A stretch of DNA of 5,175 nucleotides from Oscillospiraceae bacterium (GTDB lineage: Bacteria > Bacillota > Clostridia > Oscillospirales > Ruminococcaceae), in NCBI GenBank assembly GCA_900757485.1, contig CAAEOA010000278.1, positions 1 to 5,175 of the forward strand, in the 5' to 3' direction. The notes beneath the pieces are model-generated. The model was given only the letters and a program-made list of their open reading frames with translations, had not been told where the DNA came from and did not search any database. The translations under genes and the position numbers were made by a program. Of the stretch, positions 1 through 5,175 are shown one piece after another; position 1 is the first letter of the stretch, and each line of letters opens with the position of its first letter.

Positions 1-983
1 AACGGTGTATGACGGCCGCCCTCTTCTTTTTTCAGGATATAAACCTGACCGGAGAATTTGGTGTGCGGATGAATGGAACCGGGTTTGCAGAGAACCTGAC
101 CACGTTCGATATCGGTACGCTGTACGCCACGGAGCAGAGCGCCGATGTTATCGCCGGCTTCAGCATAGTCCAAAATTTTACGGAACATTTCGATACCGGT
201 AACAACTGTCTTCATTTTCTCGTCTTTCAAGCCAACGATTTCAACTTCATCACTGGTCTTGAGCTGACCTCTCTCAACTCTACCGGTAGCAACAGTACCA
301 CGACCGGTAATGGTGAATACATCCTCAACAGGCATCAAGAAAGGCAGATCAGCTTTTCTTTCAGGAGTCGGGATATATTTGTCAACAGCATCCATCAATT
401 CGAGAATCGGAGCATAAGCCGGATTGCTCAGATCGTCCGGAGCTTCCAAAGCCTGCAATGCAGAACCTTTGATGATCGGAATATCATCGCCGGGGAAATC
501 ATAGCTGGACAGCAAATCACGGATTTCCATTTCAACAAGCTCTAACAATTCCGGATCGTCAACCTGATCAGCTTTGTTCATGAATACAACGATATAAGGA
601 ACGCCAACCTGACGAGCGAGCAGGATGTGCTCACGAGTCTGAGCCATCGGTCCGTCAGAAGCAGCGACAACAAGGATTGCGCCGTCCATCTGAGCAGCAC
701 CGGTGATCATGTTCTTAACATAGTCAGCATGTCCGGGGCAGTCAACGTGAGCATAGTGACGAGCATCGGTCTCATACTCAACGTGAGCGGTATTAATTGT
801 AATACCACGCTCTCTCTCTTCCGGAGCCTTATCGATCATATCATAAGCTTCGTATTTTGCCTGACCTTTGAGTGCCAATGTTTTTGTAATGGCAGCAGTC
901 AGAGTAGTTTTACCATGGTCAACGTGACCAATGGTACCAATGTTAACATGGGGCTTTGTTCTTTCAAATTTAGCCTTAGCCAT
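1..983 (-). CDS. tuf: Translation elongation factor Tu (N-terminal ~327 residues, partial)
   Basis: EF-Tu is the GTPase that carries aminoacyl-tRNA to the ribosomal A site. The reading frame starts at ATG 983 after a strong ribosome binding site and stays open to the window edge, giving 327 complete codons; family members have about 395-400, so roughly 70 residues of domain 3 lie outside. The protein starts MAKAKFERTKPHVNIGTIGH. Motifs seen: GHVDHGKT (19-26, P-loop), RGITI (59-63, switch I with Thr62), DCPGH (81-85, with His85), NKAD (136-139) and GSAL (G5). Domain 2 shows GRGTVATGRVERG, and the visible end is FSGQVYILKKEEGGRHTP of domain 3. It follows fusA by 161 bases and probably has its own promoter in that gap, allowing EF-Tu to be made in excess of EF-G. 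Whether a second tuf copy exists elsewhere cannot be seen. Confidence 0.98.
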   Translation of the reverse strand, partial: MAKAKFERTKPHVNIGTIGHVDHGKTTLTAAITKTLALKGQAKYEAYDMIDKAPEERERGITINTAHVEYETDARHYAHVDCPGHADYVKNMITGAAQMDGAILVVAASDGPMAQTREHILLARQVGVPYIVVFMNKADQVDDPELLELVEMEIRDLLSSYDFPGDDIPIIKGSALQALEAPDDLSNPAYAPILELMDAVDKYIPTPERKADLPFLMPVEDVFTITGRGTVATGRVERGQLKTSDEVEIVGLKDEKMKTVVTGIEMFRKILDYAEAGDNIGALLRGVQRTDIERGQVLCKPGSIHPHTKFSGQVYILKKEEGGRHTP

Positions 984-991
984 AGGGATAT

Positions 992-998
992 CCTCCTT
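992..998 (-). promoter_or_regulatory. tuf ribosome binding site
   Basis: AAGGAGG on the minus strand, nine bases between it and the ATG minus the A at 991, i.e. an eight-base gap to ATG at 983, within the normal range. It fixes the tuf start. Confidence 0.9.
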
Positions 999-1032
999 TT
1001 ATAAATAGAAAATGATTTTTTGTTTTATCTAC

Positions 1033-1049
1033 ATTTGGAAATTCCAAAT
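1033..1049. repeat. 17-base palindrome in the tuf upstream region
   Basis: Plus-strand ATTTGGAA, a central A, and TTCCAAAT form perfect 8-base arms around one base. It lies about 17-33 bases after the start predicted from the TAAAAT box, or across the start predicted from the alternative GATTAT box. As DNA it is operator-like; as RNA it could form a weak 6-pair hairpin. No matching regulator is recognised. The rest of the 161-base fusA-tuf gap is AT-rich and without genes or a terminator. Confidence 0.45.
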
Positions 1050-1072
1050 ATACATAATCATACTACTTTTTC

Positions 1073-1101
1073 ATTTTATCAAGAAAATGGAAAAAAAGCA
1101 A
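1073..1101 (-). promoter_or_regulatory. Probable tuf promoter
   Basis: On the minus strand TTGCTT (1101-1096), a 17-base spacer and TAAAAT (1078-1073) form a sigma-A-like promoter with an extended -10 (TGATAAAAT). The same nine bases form the -10 of the rpsL promoter. The -35 matches the consensus at only three of six bases, so the extended -10 would carry most of the strength. A start near 1066 would give a leader of about 80 bases before tuf. An overlapping alternative, TTGATA (1082-1077) with GATTAT (1059-1054) at 17 bases, is also plausible. Inferred from sequence only. Confidence 0.55.
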
Positions 1102-1144
1102 GCAGTTTTTACCGAATTTACGAATAAAAGATCAATAAATCCAA

Positions 1145-3229
1145 TTAATCATTGTTTTTATTTCTGTCACTCATAATCTTTTCAGCAATAGACTTCGGTA
1201 CTTCAATATAATGGCTTGGTTCCATCGTATACTGTCCGCGTCCCTGTGTCTTAGAACGCAGGTCGTTAGAATAACCGAACATTTCGGATAACGGTACAAA
1301 CGCATTGATCTGCTGTGCGCCGATACGAGCTTCCATACCCTGGATTTGTCCACGGCGAGAGTTCAAATCACCGATAACATCACCCATGTAATCTTCAGGA
1401 ACAATAACGACAACTTTCATGATCGGCTCCAGAATGACCGGATCGCCTTTTCTCATTGCTTCCTTAAAAGCCATAGAACCGGCAATCTTAAATGCCATTT
1501 CAGAAGAGTCAACTTCATGATAAGAACCGTCATACAACGTAACCTTAACATCAACAACAGGATATCCGGCTAATACACCGGCCTGCATAGCGCCTTTGAT
1601 ACCGGCATCAACAGCGGGGATGTATTCCTTCGGAATCGCACCACCGACGACCTTGTTAATAAACTCATAGCCTTTACCGCTTTCATTCGGCTCAACAATG
1701 ATTTTAACATGACCGTATTGACCTTTACCACCGGACTGACGCGCATATTTGTGGTCAACATCAGCGGATTTGCGGATGGTTTCTTTATAAGCAACCTGCG
1801 GCGCACCAACGTTTGCTTCCACCTTAAACTCACGAAGCATTCTGTCAACAATAATTTCCAGGTGAAGCTCACCCATACCGGAAATAATGGTCTGACCGGT
1901 TTCTTCGTTTGTATAGGTACGGAAAGTCGGATCTTCTTCCGCCAATTTAGCCAAAGCAATACCCATTTTTTCCTGACCGGCTTTTGTTTTCGGCTCAATA
2001 GCCAAGCTGATAACCGGTTCCGGGAAGACCATGGTCTCCAAAATAACCGGATTCTTCGCATCACACAAGGTATCACCGGTGGTAGTAGCTTTTAATCCAA
2101 CCGCAGCCGCGATATCGCCTGCATAACAGGTTTCGATATCCTGTCTGTGGTTTGCGTGCATCTGCAAAATACGTCCGATTCTTTCATTGTTATCCTTAGT
2201 AGAGTTGTAAACGCTGGTTCCGGCGTTTACAGTACCGGAATAAACACGGAAGAAACAAAGCTTTCCGACAAACGGGTCAGTTGCAATTTTGAATGCCAAA
2301 GCTGCAAACGGAGCATCATCGGAAGAAGGTCTCTCAACTTCCTCTTCGGTTCTGGGATCAACACCCTTAATATGCGGTACATCTGTCGGAGCAGGCATAT
2401 AGTCAATAATCGCATCCAGAAGCATCTGAACGCCCTTATTTCTATAAGAAGTTCCGCAGGTAACCGGTACCATGGTGTTATCAATGGTTGCTTTACGAAT
2501 CGCACCTTTGATTTCCTCAACGGTAAGTTCTTCACCATCAAGATATTTCATCATCAGTTCTTCATCTGTTTCAGCAACTGCTTCTACCAAAGCAGCGTGA
2601 TATTCATCTGCTTTGTCTTTCATATCGGCAGGAATATCGGTAACGTCAAATTCCTTACCTAAATCGTCTTTATAAATTTCAGCTTTCATCGTTACCAAAT
2701 CAATGATACCGGTAAAGGTATCCTCAGCACCGATCGGAAGCTGAATCGGAACAGCATTACATTTCAAGCGATCTTTCATCATCGAAACGACATTATAAAA
2801 ATCTGCTCCGGTGATATCCATCTTGTTCACGTAAGCCATTCTCGGAACGCGATAATTATCTGCTTGTCTCCAAACAGTTTCAGACTGAGGCTCAACCCCG
2901 CCTTTCGCACAAAAAACAGTTACAGACCCGTCTAATACGCGAAGAGAACGTTCAACTTCAACGGTGAAGTCAACGTGTCCGGGGGTATCAATAATATTGA
3001 TTCTGTGACCCTTCCAGAAAGCAGTTGTTGCAGCGGAGGTAATGGTAATACCTCTTTCCTGCTCTTGCTGCATCCAGTCCATCGTTGCGGTACCCTCATG
3101 TGTTTCACCGATCTTATGCGTTCTTCCTGTATAGAACAAAATACGCTCGGTGGTGGTCGTTTTACCGGCATCGATGTGGGCCATTATGCCAATATTACGG
3201 GTAAGCGCCAGTGATACTTCTCTTGGCAT
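1145..3229 (-). CDS. fusA: Translation elongation factor G
   Basis: EF-G is the cytoplasmic GTPase that moves tRNAs and mRNA through the ribosome after peptide bond formation and helps recycle ribosomes. The 694-residue product has the usual length. GTPase motifs are in order: AHIDAGKT (17-24, P-loop), RGITIT (59-64, switch I with Thr62), DTPGH (81-85, with catalytic His85), NKMD (135-138) and CGTS (258-261). Domain II follows at about 306-400, domain III contains GMGELHLE (451-458), domain IV has YARQSGGKGQYGHV and the tip segment YHEVDSSEMAF, and domain V contains PEDYMGDVIGDLNSRRGQIQGME. Phe88 and His456, positions where fusidic-acid resistance changes are known in other species, are the usual residues. 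No frameshift or missing motif is seen. It sits between rpsG and tuf, the classic str order, and is probably transcribed from the rpsL promoter. Confidence 0.99.
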   Translation of the reverse strand: MPREVSLALTRNIGIMAHIDAGKTTTTERILFYTGRTHKIGETHEGTATMDWMQQEQERGITITSAATTAFWKGHRINIIDTPGHVDFTVEVERSLRVLDGSVTVFCAKGGVEPQSETVWRQADNYRVPRMAYVNKMDITGADFYNVVSMMKDRLKCNAVPIQLPIGAEDTFTGIIDLVTMKAEIYKDDLGKEFDVTDIPADMKDKADEYHAALVEAVAETDEELMMKYLDGEELTVEEIKGAIRKATIDNTMVPVTCGTSYRNKGVQMLLDAIIDYMPAPTDVPHIKGVDPRTEEEVERPSSDDAPFAALAFKIATDPFVGKLCFFRVYSGTVNAGTSVYNSTKDNNERIGRILQMHANHRQDIETCYAGDIAAAVGLKATTTGDTLCDAKNPVILETMVFPEPVISLAIEPKTKAGQEKMGIALAKLAEEDPTFRTYTNEETGQTIISGMGELHLEIIVDRMLREFKVEANVGAPQVAYKETIRKSADVDHKYARQSGGKGQYGHVKIIVEPNESGKGYEFINKVVGGAIPKEYIPAVDAGIKGAMQAGVLAGYPVVDVKVTLYDGSYHEVDSSEMAFKIAGSMAFKEAMRKGDPVILEPIMKVVVIVPEDYMGDVIGDLNSRRGQIQGMEARIGAQQINAFVPLSEMFGYSNDLRSKTQGRGQYTMEPSHYIEVPKSIAEKIMSDRNKNND

Positions 3230-3234
3230 AGTAA

Positions 3235-3240
3235 CCTCCT
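3235..3240 (-). promoter_or_regulatory. fusA ribosome binding site
   Basis: AGGAGG on the minus strand, five bases before ATG at 3229, supports the fusA start. Confidence 0.88.
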
Positions 3241-3265
3241 AAGATTAAAAACATCTAACATAATC

Positions 3266-3296
3266 GGCTTGACGCGGCATATGCCACGCCAAAGCC
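3266..3296 (-). promoter_or_regulatory. Strong bulged hairpin between rpsG and fusA
   Basis: Minus-strand RNA 3296-3292 (GGCUU... arm) pairs with 3270-3266 (AAGCC). After one bulged U at 3291, GGCGUGGC pairs with GCCGCGUC (two G.U pairs) around an AUAU loop. That gives 13 pairs in 31 bases, occupying a third of the 90-base gap (3230-3319). The DNA core GGCATATGCC is a perfect palindrome. The only U-run (5 bases) begins about 14 bases past the stem, so this is at best a poor terminator; an attenuator, processing site or protein-binding site remains possible. The fusA ribosome binding site is 25 bases downstream and outside the stem. Confidence 0.6.
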
Positions 3297-3319
3297 ACTG
3301 TACTTTGCGGATCGTCGAA

Positions 3320-3790
3320 CTACCATCTGTAATGTGCAAAAGCTCTGTTGGCTTCGGCCATTTTGTGGGTATCTTCCCGCTTCTTTACTGCTCCGCCGGT
3401 GTTGTTGAGTGCATCCAGCATTTCTGCTGCCAAACGCTCACGCATCGTCTTTTCGCCTCTGGCACGAGCATATGTGGTCAACCAACGCAAACCAAGTGTC
3501 TCTCTTCTGTCCGGACGGACTTCCATAGGAACCTGGTAAGTTGCTCCACCGACACGGCGTGCTTTTACTTCCAATACAGGCATGATATTCTCCATAACCT
3601 CAGTAAATACCTCTAATGGGTCTTTTCCGGTTTTTTCACGAACAATATCGAATGCGCCGTAAACGATTTTTTGAGCAACACCTTTTTTACCGTCCAGCAT
3701 AACGCTGTTAATCAGACGAGTAACAAATTTGGAATTGTAAAGCGGATCTGGCAAAACATCACGTTTTGCTATATTACCTCTTCTTGGCAC
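3320..3790 (-). CDS. rpsG: 30S ribosomal protein S7
   Basis: S7 binds 16S rRNA early and organises the head of the 30S subunit, at the E-site side of the mRNA channel. With the GTG start the product is 156 residues, the standard bacterial length, starting (M)PRRGNIAKRDVLPDP as expected for the family. The conserved LINSVMLDGKKGVAQKIVYGAF segment, described here as residues 26-47, and the C-terminal ANRAFAHYRW are intact. The upstream in-frame ATG at 3808 would add six residues (MKEGSE) that encode the ribosome binding site itself, so it is rejected. It follows rpsL after 177 bases and precedes fusA by 90 bases, all same direction. The stop is TAG. Confidence 0.98.
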   Translation of the reverse strand: MPRRGNIAKRDVLPDPLYNSKFVTRLINSVMLDGKKGVAQKIVYGAFDIVREKTGKDPLEVFTEVMENIMPVLEVKARRVGGATYQVPMEVRPDRRETLGLRWLTTYARARGEKTMRERLAAEMLDALNNTGGAVKKREDTHKMAEANRAFAHYRW

Positions 3791-3797
3791 TTCGCTT

Positions 3798-3804
3798 CCC
3801 TCCT
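3798..3804 (-). promoter_or_regulatory. rpsG ribosome binding site that sets a GTG start
   Basis: AGGAGGG on the minus strand lies seven bases before GTG at 3790-3788. An in-frame ATG at 3808-3806 would place the start upstream of this site and has no Shine-Dalgarno of its own, so the GTG is chosen. Confidence 0.85.
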
Positions 3805-3854
3805 TCATATAGTAATGAGTTCATCGGTACTCGAAAGCGTCAAACTCCCGTTTT

Positions 3855-3881
3855 GCCACAGCCGGAAAACCGTGCTGTGAC
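3855..3881 (-). promoter_or_regulatory. Bulged hairpin in the rpsL-rpsG gap
   Basis: In the minus-strand RNA, 3881-3874 pairs with 3862-3855 (core CACAGC / GCTGTG, extended by a U.G and a G-C pair). After a single bulged A at 3873, CGG pairs with CCG around a UUUU loop. The total is 11 pairs in 27 bases. What follows is GC-containing (AAAACGGGAG), so it is not an intrinsic terminator. It lies 65 bases before the rpsG start. In E. coli, S7 represses its own operon through the rpsL-rpsG intercistronic RNA; a similar role here is only a possibility suggested by position. Confidence 0.5.
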
Positions 3882-3898
3882 TATTATGCCAATATCAA

Positions 3899-3920
3899 GG
3901 CGTTTTATGTTAAAACTGCC
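3899..3920 (-). promoter_or_regulatory. AT-rich stem-loop in the rpsL-rpsG gap
   Basis: On the minus strand GGC, a bulged A, GTTTT, loop AACAT, AAAAC and GCC can pair (8 pairs in 22 bases). It stands 17 bases upstream of the 3855-3881 hairpin, so the 177-base gap between rpsL and rpsG (3791-3967) holds at least two consecutive stem-loops plus a weaker AT-only one near 3934-3952. No gene is seen in the gap. Stability is modest and the fold could be incidental. Confidence 0.3.
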
Positions 3921-3967
3921 AAAATAAGGGCAAGTGACTTTTTTAAAGTTACATTTCGGGGTTCTCA

Positions 3968-4393
3968 CTACTTCGCAGCACCAGCTTTTGGACGTTTTGC
4001 TCCATACTTGGAACGGGCTTGCATTCTCTTCGCCACACCCTGTGCATCCAAAGTACCACGGATAATGTGGTAACGGGTACCGGGAAGGTCCTTAACACGT
4101 CCGCCACGGATCAAAACAACGCTGTGCTCCTGCAAGTTGTGACCAACACCGGGGATGTAAGCAGTTACTTCGTTTCCGTTTGTAAGCTTAACCCTGGCAA
4201 CTTTTCTCAATGCTGAGTTCGGTTTTTTCGGAGTTAATGTTCTAACAGCAGTACAAACACCACGTTTCTGCGGAGAACTTAAATCAATAGACTTCTTCTG
4301 CAAAGAGTTAAAACCCTTTTGAAGCGCAGGAGCAGTTGATTTTTTTTCAACCACAGCTCTTCCTTTTCTGACCAGCTGGTTAAATGTAGGCAT
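3968..4393 (-). CDS. rpsL: 30S ribosomal protein S12
   Basis: S12 sits at the decoding centre of the 30S subunit and helps check codon-anticodon pairing. The 141-residue product begins MPTFNQLVRKGR and carries the conserved blocks PQKRGVCTAV (41-50), TPKKPNSALRK (54-64) and GHNLQEHSVVLIRGGRVKDL (84-103). Relative to the 124-residue E. coli protein it has a 13-residue insertion after PAL (about residues 25-40, containing GFNSLQKKS) and a basic tail ending GAKRPKAGAAK; both are usual in Firmicutes. Lys56 and Lys101, equivalent to Lys43 and Lys88 in the common Met-inclusive numbering of S12 streptomycin-resistance sites, are the wild-type residues, so no classical resistance change is seen here. 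Asp102 is the position that is methylthiolated in some bacteria. It is the first gene after the strong promoter at 4499-4528 and ends in TAG. Confidence 0.99.
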   Translation of the reverse strand: MPTFNQLVRKGRAVVEKKSTAPALQKGFNSLQKKSIDLSSPQKRGVCTAVRTLTPKKPNSALRKVARVKLTNGNEVTAYIPGVGHNLQEHSVVLIRGGRVKDLPGTRYHIIRGTLDAQGVAKRMQARSKYGAKRPKAGAAK

Positions 4394-4398
4394 ATCGC

Positions 4399-4406
4399 AC
4401 CTCCTT
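4399..4406 (-). promoter_or_regulatory. rpsL ribosome binding site
   Basis: AAGGAGGT on the minus strand is an eight-base match to the anti-Shine-Dalgarno, five bases before the ATG at 4393. It fixes the rpsL start. Confidence 0.9.
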
Positions 4407-4444
4407 CATTCATAATATACTCCGGCGTTTTACCGAAGCTATAT

Positions 4445-4477
4445 GTCAAACGGCTTTGCAGCGCAAAGCCGTCTAAC
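4445..4477 (-). promoter_or_regulatory. 15-pair hairpin in the rpsL leader RNA
   Basis: The minus-strand RNA can form a continuous 15-base-pair stem: arms 4477-4463 and 4459-4445 with a three-base GCU loop. The inner ten pairs are perfect (ACGGCTTTGC / GCAAAGCCGT) and the outer five include two G.U pairs. It begins about 15 bases after the predicted transcription start and ends about 50 bases before the rpsL start codon. The sequence after it (ACATATAGC) is not U-rich, so it does not look like a standard intrinsic terminator. Possible roles are leader stabilisation, a protein-binding site for feedback control, or an RNase III-type processing site; the sequence does not decide among these. Confidence 0.6.
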
Positions 4478-4498
4478 CGCAACATCTCACGCCTTAAT

Positions 4499-4528
4499 AT
4501 TTTATCATTAAACGCAAGCGTTTGTCAA
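4499..4528 (-). promoter_or_regulatory. Strong sigma-A-type promoter for rpsL-rpsG-fusA
   Basis: On the minus strand a perfect -35 TTGACA (4528-4523) is followed by an 18-base spacer and TAAAAT (4504-4499), five of six matches to the -10 consensus, preceded by TG one base upstream (extended -10). This is near-consensus for the housekeeping sigma factor. A start seven bases past the -10 would be a G near 4492, giving a leader of about 100 bases before rpsL. The gap from rpoC to rpsL therefore contains its own strong promoter. Seen directly: the boxes and spacing. Inferred: activity and start point. Confidence 0.85.
4510..4523. repeat. 14-base inverted repeat inside the promoter spacer (operator-like)
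   Basis: The sequence on the minus strand reads AAACGC, TT, GCGTTT: two perfect 6-base arms around a 2-base centre. It starts on the last base of the -35 box and fills most of the spacer, a position where a bound dimeric repressor would block polymerase. No regulator family can be assigned from the sequence. A chance repeat in an AT-rich spacer is possible. Confidence 0.45.
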
Positions 4529-4556
4529 GCATCAAATCTTTATAGCAGACGCTTTT

Positions 4557-5175
4557 TTAAAAATCTGTCGAAATTTCCTTAACAGCGCCCACCGGCTCTG
4601 CCTTGGTTGGTACAACCTGCACATCACGATAACACGCCATACCGGTACCGGCAGGAATCAGTTTTCCGATGATAACATTTTCTTTCAATCCCATCAACGG
4701 ATCAACCTTACCTTTAATCGCCGCCTCGGTTAAAACTCTGGTGGTTTCCTGGAAGGACGCAGCAGACAGGAAGCTGTCGGTTGCAAGAGAAGCTTTTGTA
4801 ATACCAAGCATTACCGGAATAACGGTCGCTTTGGCAAGTCCTGCTTCACCGGCATCCAATCTTGCCTGTATCTGCTTGTTTGCGTGAAGCACTTCGGCAC
4901 GATCCACCAAAGCGCCCGGCAACAAATCAGTGCTTCCGGCTTCATCAACTCTTACTTTCCGCATCATCTGACGAACAATAACTTCGATATGCTTATCGTT
5001 GATATCAACACCCTGCATCCGGTAAACCTTTTGTACTTCGGAAATCAAATAATTCTGTACTTCCTGTTCTCCTTTCACCGCCAAAACATCATGGGGGTTA
5101 ATAGAACCTTCTGTCAGTGGATCACCGGCAAGCACTTTATCTCCGTCCGTCACTTTCAAGCGATAGCCGTAAGGA
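4557..5175 (-). CDS. rpoC: DNA-directed RNA polymerase subunit beta' (C-terminal part, partial)
   Basis: This is the C-terminal end of the beta' subunit, the largest subunit of the core RNA polymerase, which forms the clamp and shares the active site with beta. About 205 codons are visible; the frame stays open to the window edge, so the true start lies outside (family members are roughly 1,200 residues). A TTG at 5157-5159 is an internal leucine, not a start. Diagnostic sequence includes VYRMQGVDINDKHIEVIVRQ, then the conserved C-terminal block SFLSAASFQETTRVLTEAA and GLKENVIIGKLIPAGTGM, ending 31 residues later with TAA. The order and spacing of these blocks match bacterial RpoC with no break. 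It lies upstream of rpsL in the same direction. No terminator-like hairpin with a U-run follows it, so readthrough into rpsL is likely in addition to the separate rpsL promoter. Identification is certain; only the N-terminal bulk is unseen. Confidence 0.98.
   Translation of the reverse strand, partial: PYGYRLKVTDGDKVLAGDPLTEGSINPHDVLAVKGEQEVQNYLISEVQKVYRMQGVDINDKHIEVIVRQMMRKVRVDEAGSTDLLPGALVDRAEVLHANKQIQARLDAGEAGLAKATVIPVMLGITKASLATDSFLSAASFQETTRVLTEAAIKGKVDPLMGLKENVIIGKLIPAGTGMACYRDVQVVPTKAEPVGAVKEISTDF

Noticed and set aside
9..545. 178-residue open frame on the plus strand
   Set aside because: It is antisense to tuf, which is unmistakable on the minus strand; the frame has no ribosome binding site or recognisable domain.
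1091..1109. A/T tracts near the end of fusA as a terminator
   Set aside because: The A and T tracts flank bases that do not pair, so no stable stem forms before the T-run.
1570..2076. 168-residue minus-strand open frame in another frame of fusA
   Set aside because: Lies wholly inside fusA out of frame, with no start signal and no family resemblance; rich in Arg/Leu/Trp as expected for a frame-shifted reading.
2147..2662. 171-residue plus-strand open frame
   Set aside because: Antisense shadow of fusA; composition is the mirror of EF-G codons and no motif is seen.
3320..3808. 162-residue version of S7 starting at ATG 3808
   Set aside because: The extra six codons contain the AGGAGGG site itself, and there is no Shine-Dalgarno before 3808; the GTG at 3790 gives the standard 156 residues.
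4423..4452. TTGACA on the minus strand just after the leader hairpin as a second rpsL -35 box
   Set aside because: No acceptable -10 lies 16-18 bases downstream; the nearest AT-rich box (TATATT) is 24 bases away.
4445..4477. Intrinsic terminator after rpoC
   Set aside because: The stem is strong but is followed by ACATATAGC rather than a U-run, and it lies downstream of the rpsL promoter.
4279..4485. 68-residue open frame overlapping the rpsL leader and start
   Set aside because: Most of it is an out-of-frame reading of rpsL; it starts at a TTG with no ribosome binding site.

Overview
This window is the 3' part of an rpoC–str locus, read entirely from the minus strand. In transcription order it holds the 3' end of rpoC (RNA polymerase beta'), rpsL (ribosomal protein S12), rpsG (S7), fusA (elongation factor G) and the first ~83% of tuf (EF-Tu), which runs off the low-coordinate edge. 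All five identifications rest on clear, highly conserved protein sequence. No sign of an insertion sequence, phage, CRISPR array, RNA gene or other accessory cargo was seen.

Organism: the sequence suggests a low-to-moderate GC member of the Bacillota (Firmicutes), probably Clostridia or Negativicutes. The reasons are the long S12 of 141 residues with the Firmicutes-type insertion after PAL, strong AGGAGG ribosome binding sites before all four visible starts, sigma-A-like promoters, and the gene order rpoC-rpsL-rpsG-fusA-tuf. The genus cannot be fixed from this window. The small L7Ae-family ribosomal protein gene that many Firmicutes carry between rpoC and rpsL is not present here.

Layout, high to low coordinates: rpoC ends at 4557. 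A 163-base gap (4394-4556) follows with a near-consensus promoter (TTGACA, 18-base spacer, TGATAAAAT), a palindrome inside its spacer, and a ~100-base leader with a 15-pair hairpin. rpsL is 3968-4393. A 177-base structured gap leads to rpsG, which uses a GTG start at 3790 (3320-3790). A 90-base gap with a strong bulged hairpin leads to fusA (1145-3229). A 161-base AT-rich gap with a second probable promoter and a 17-base palindrome leads to tuf (start at 983).

The genes belong to one information-processing block: the polymerase subunit transcribes, S12 and S7 build the decoding centre and head of the small ribosomal subunit, EF-Tu delivers aminoacyl-tRNA and EF-G drives translocation. The coding content is ordinary. 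What merits a second look is non-coding: each of the four intergenic gaps is 90-177 bases long and contains an inverted repeat or hairpin with no adjacent U-run, so they look more like regulatory or RNA-processing elements than terminators. I found no evidence for a novel biological system.
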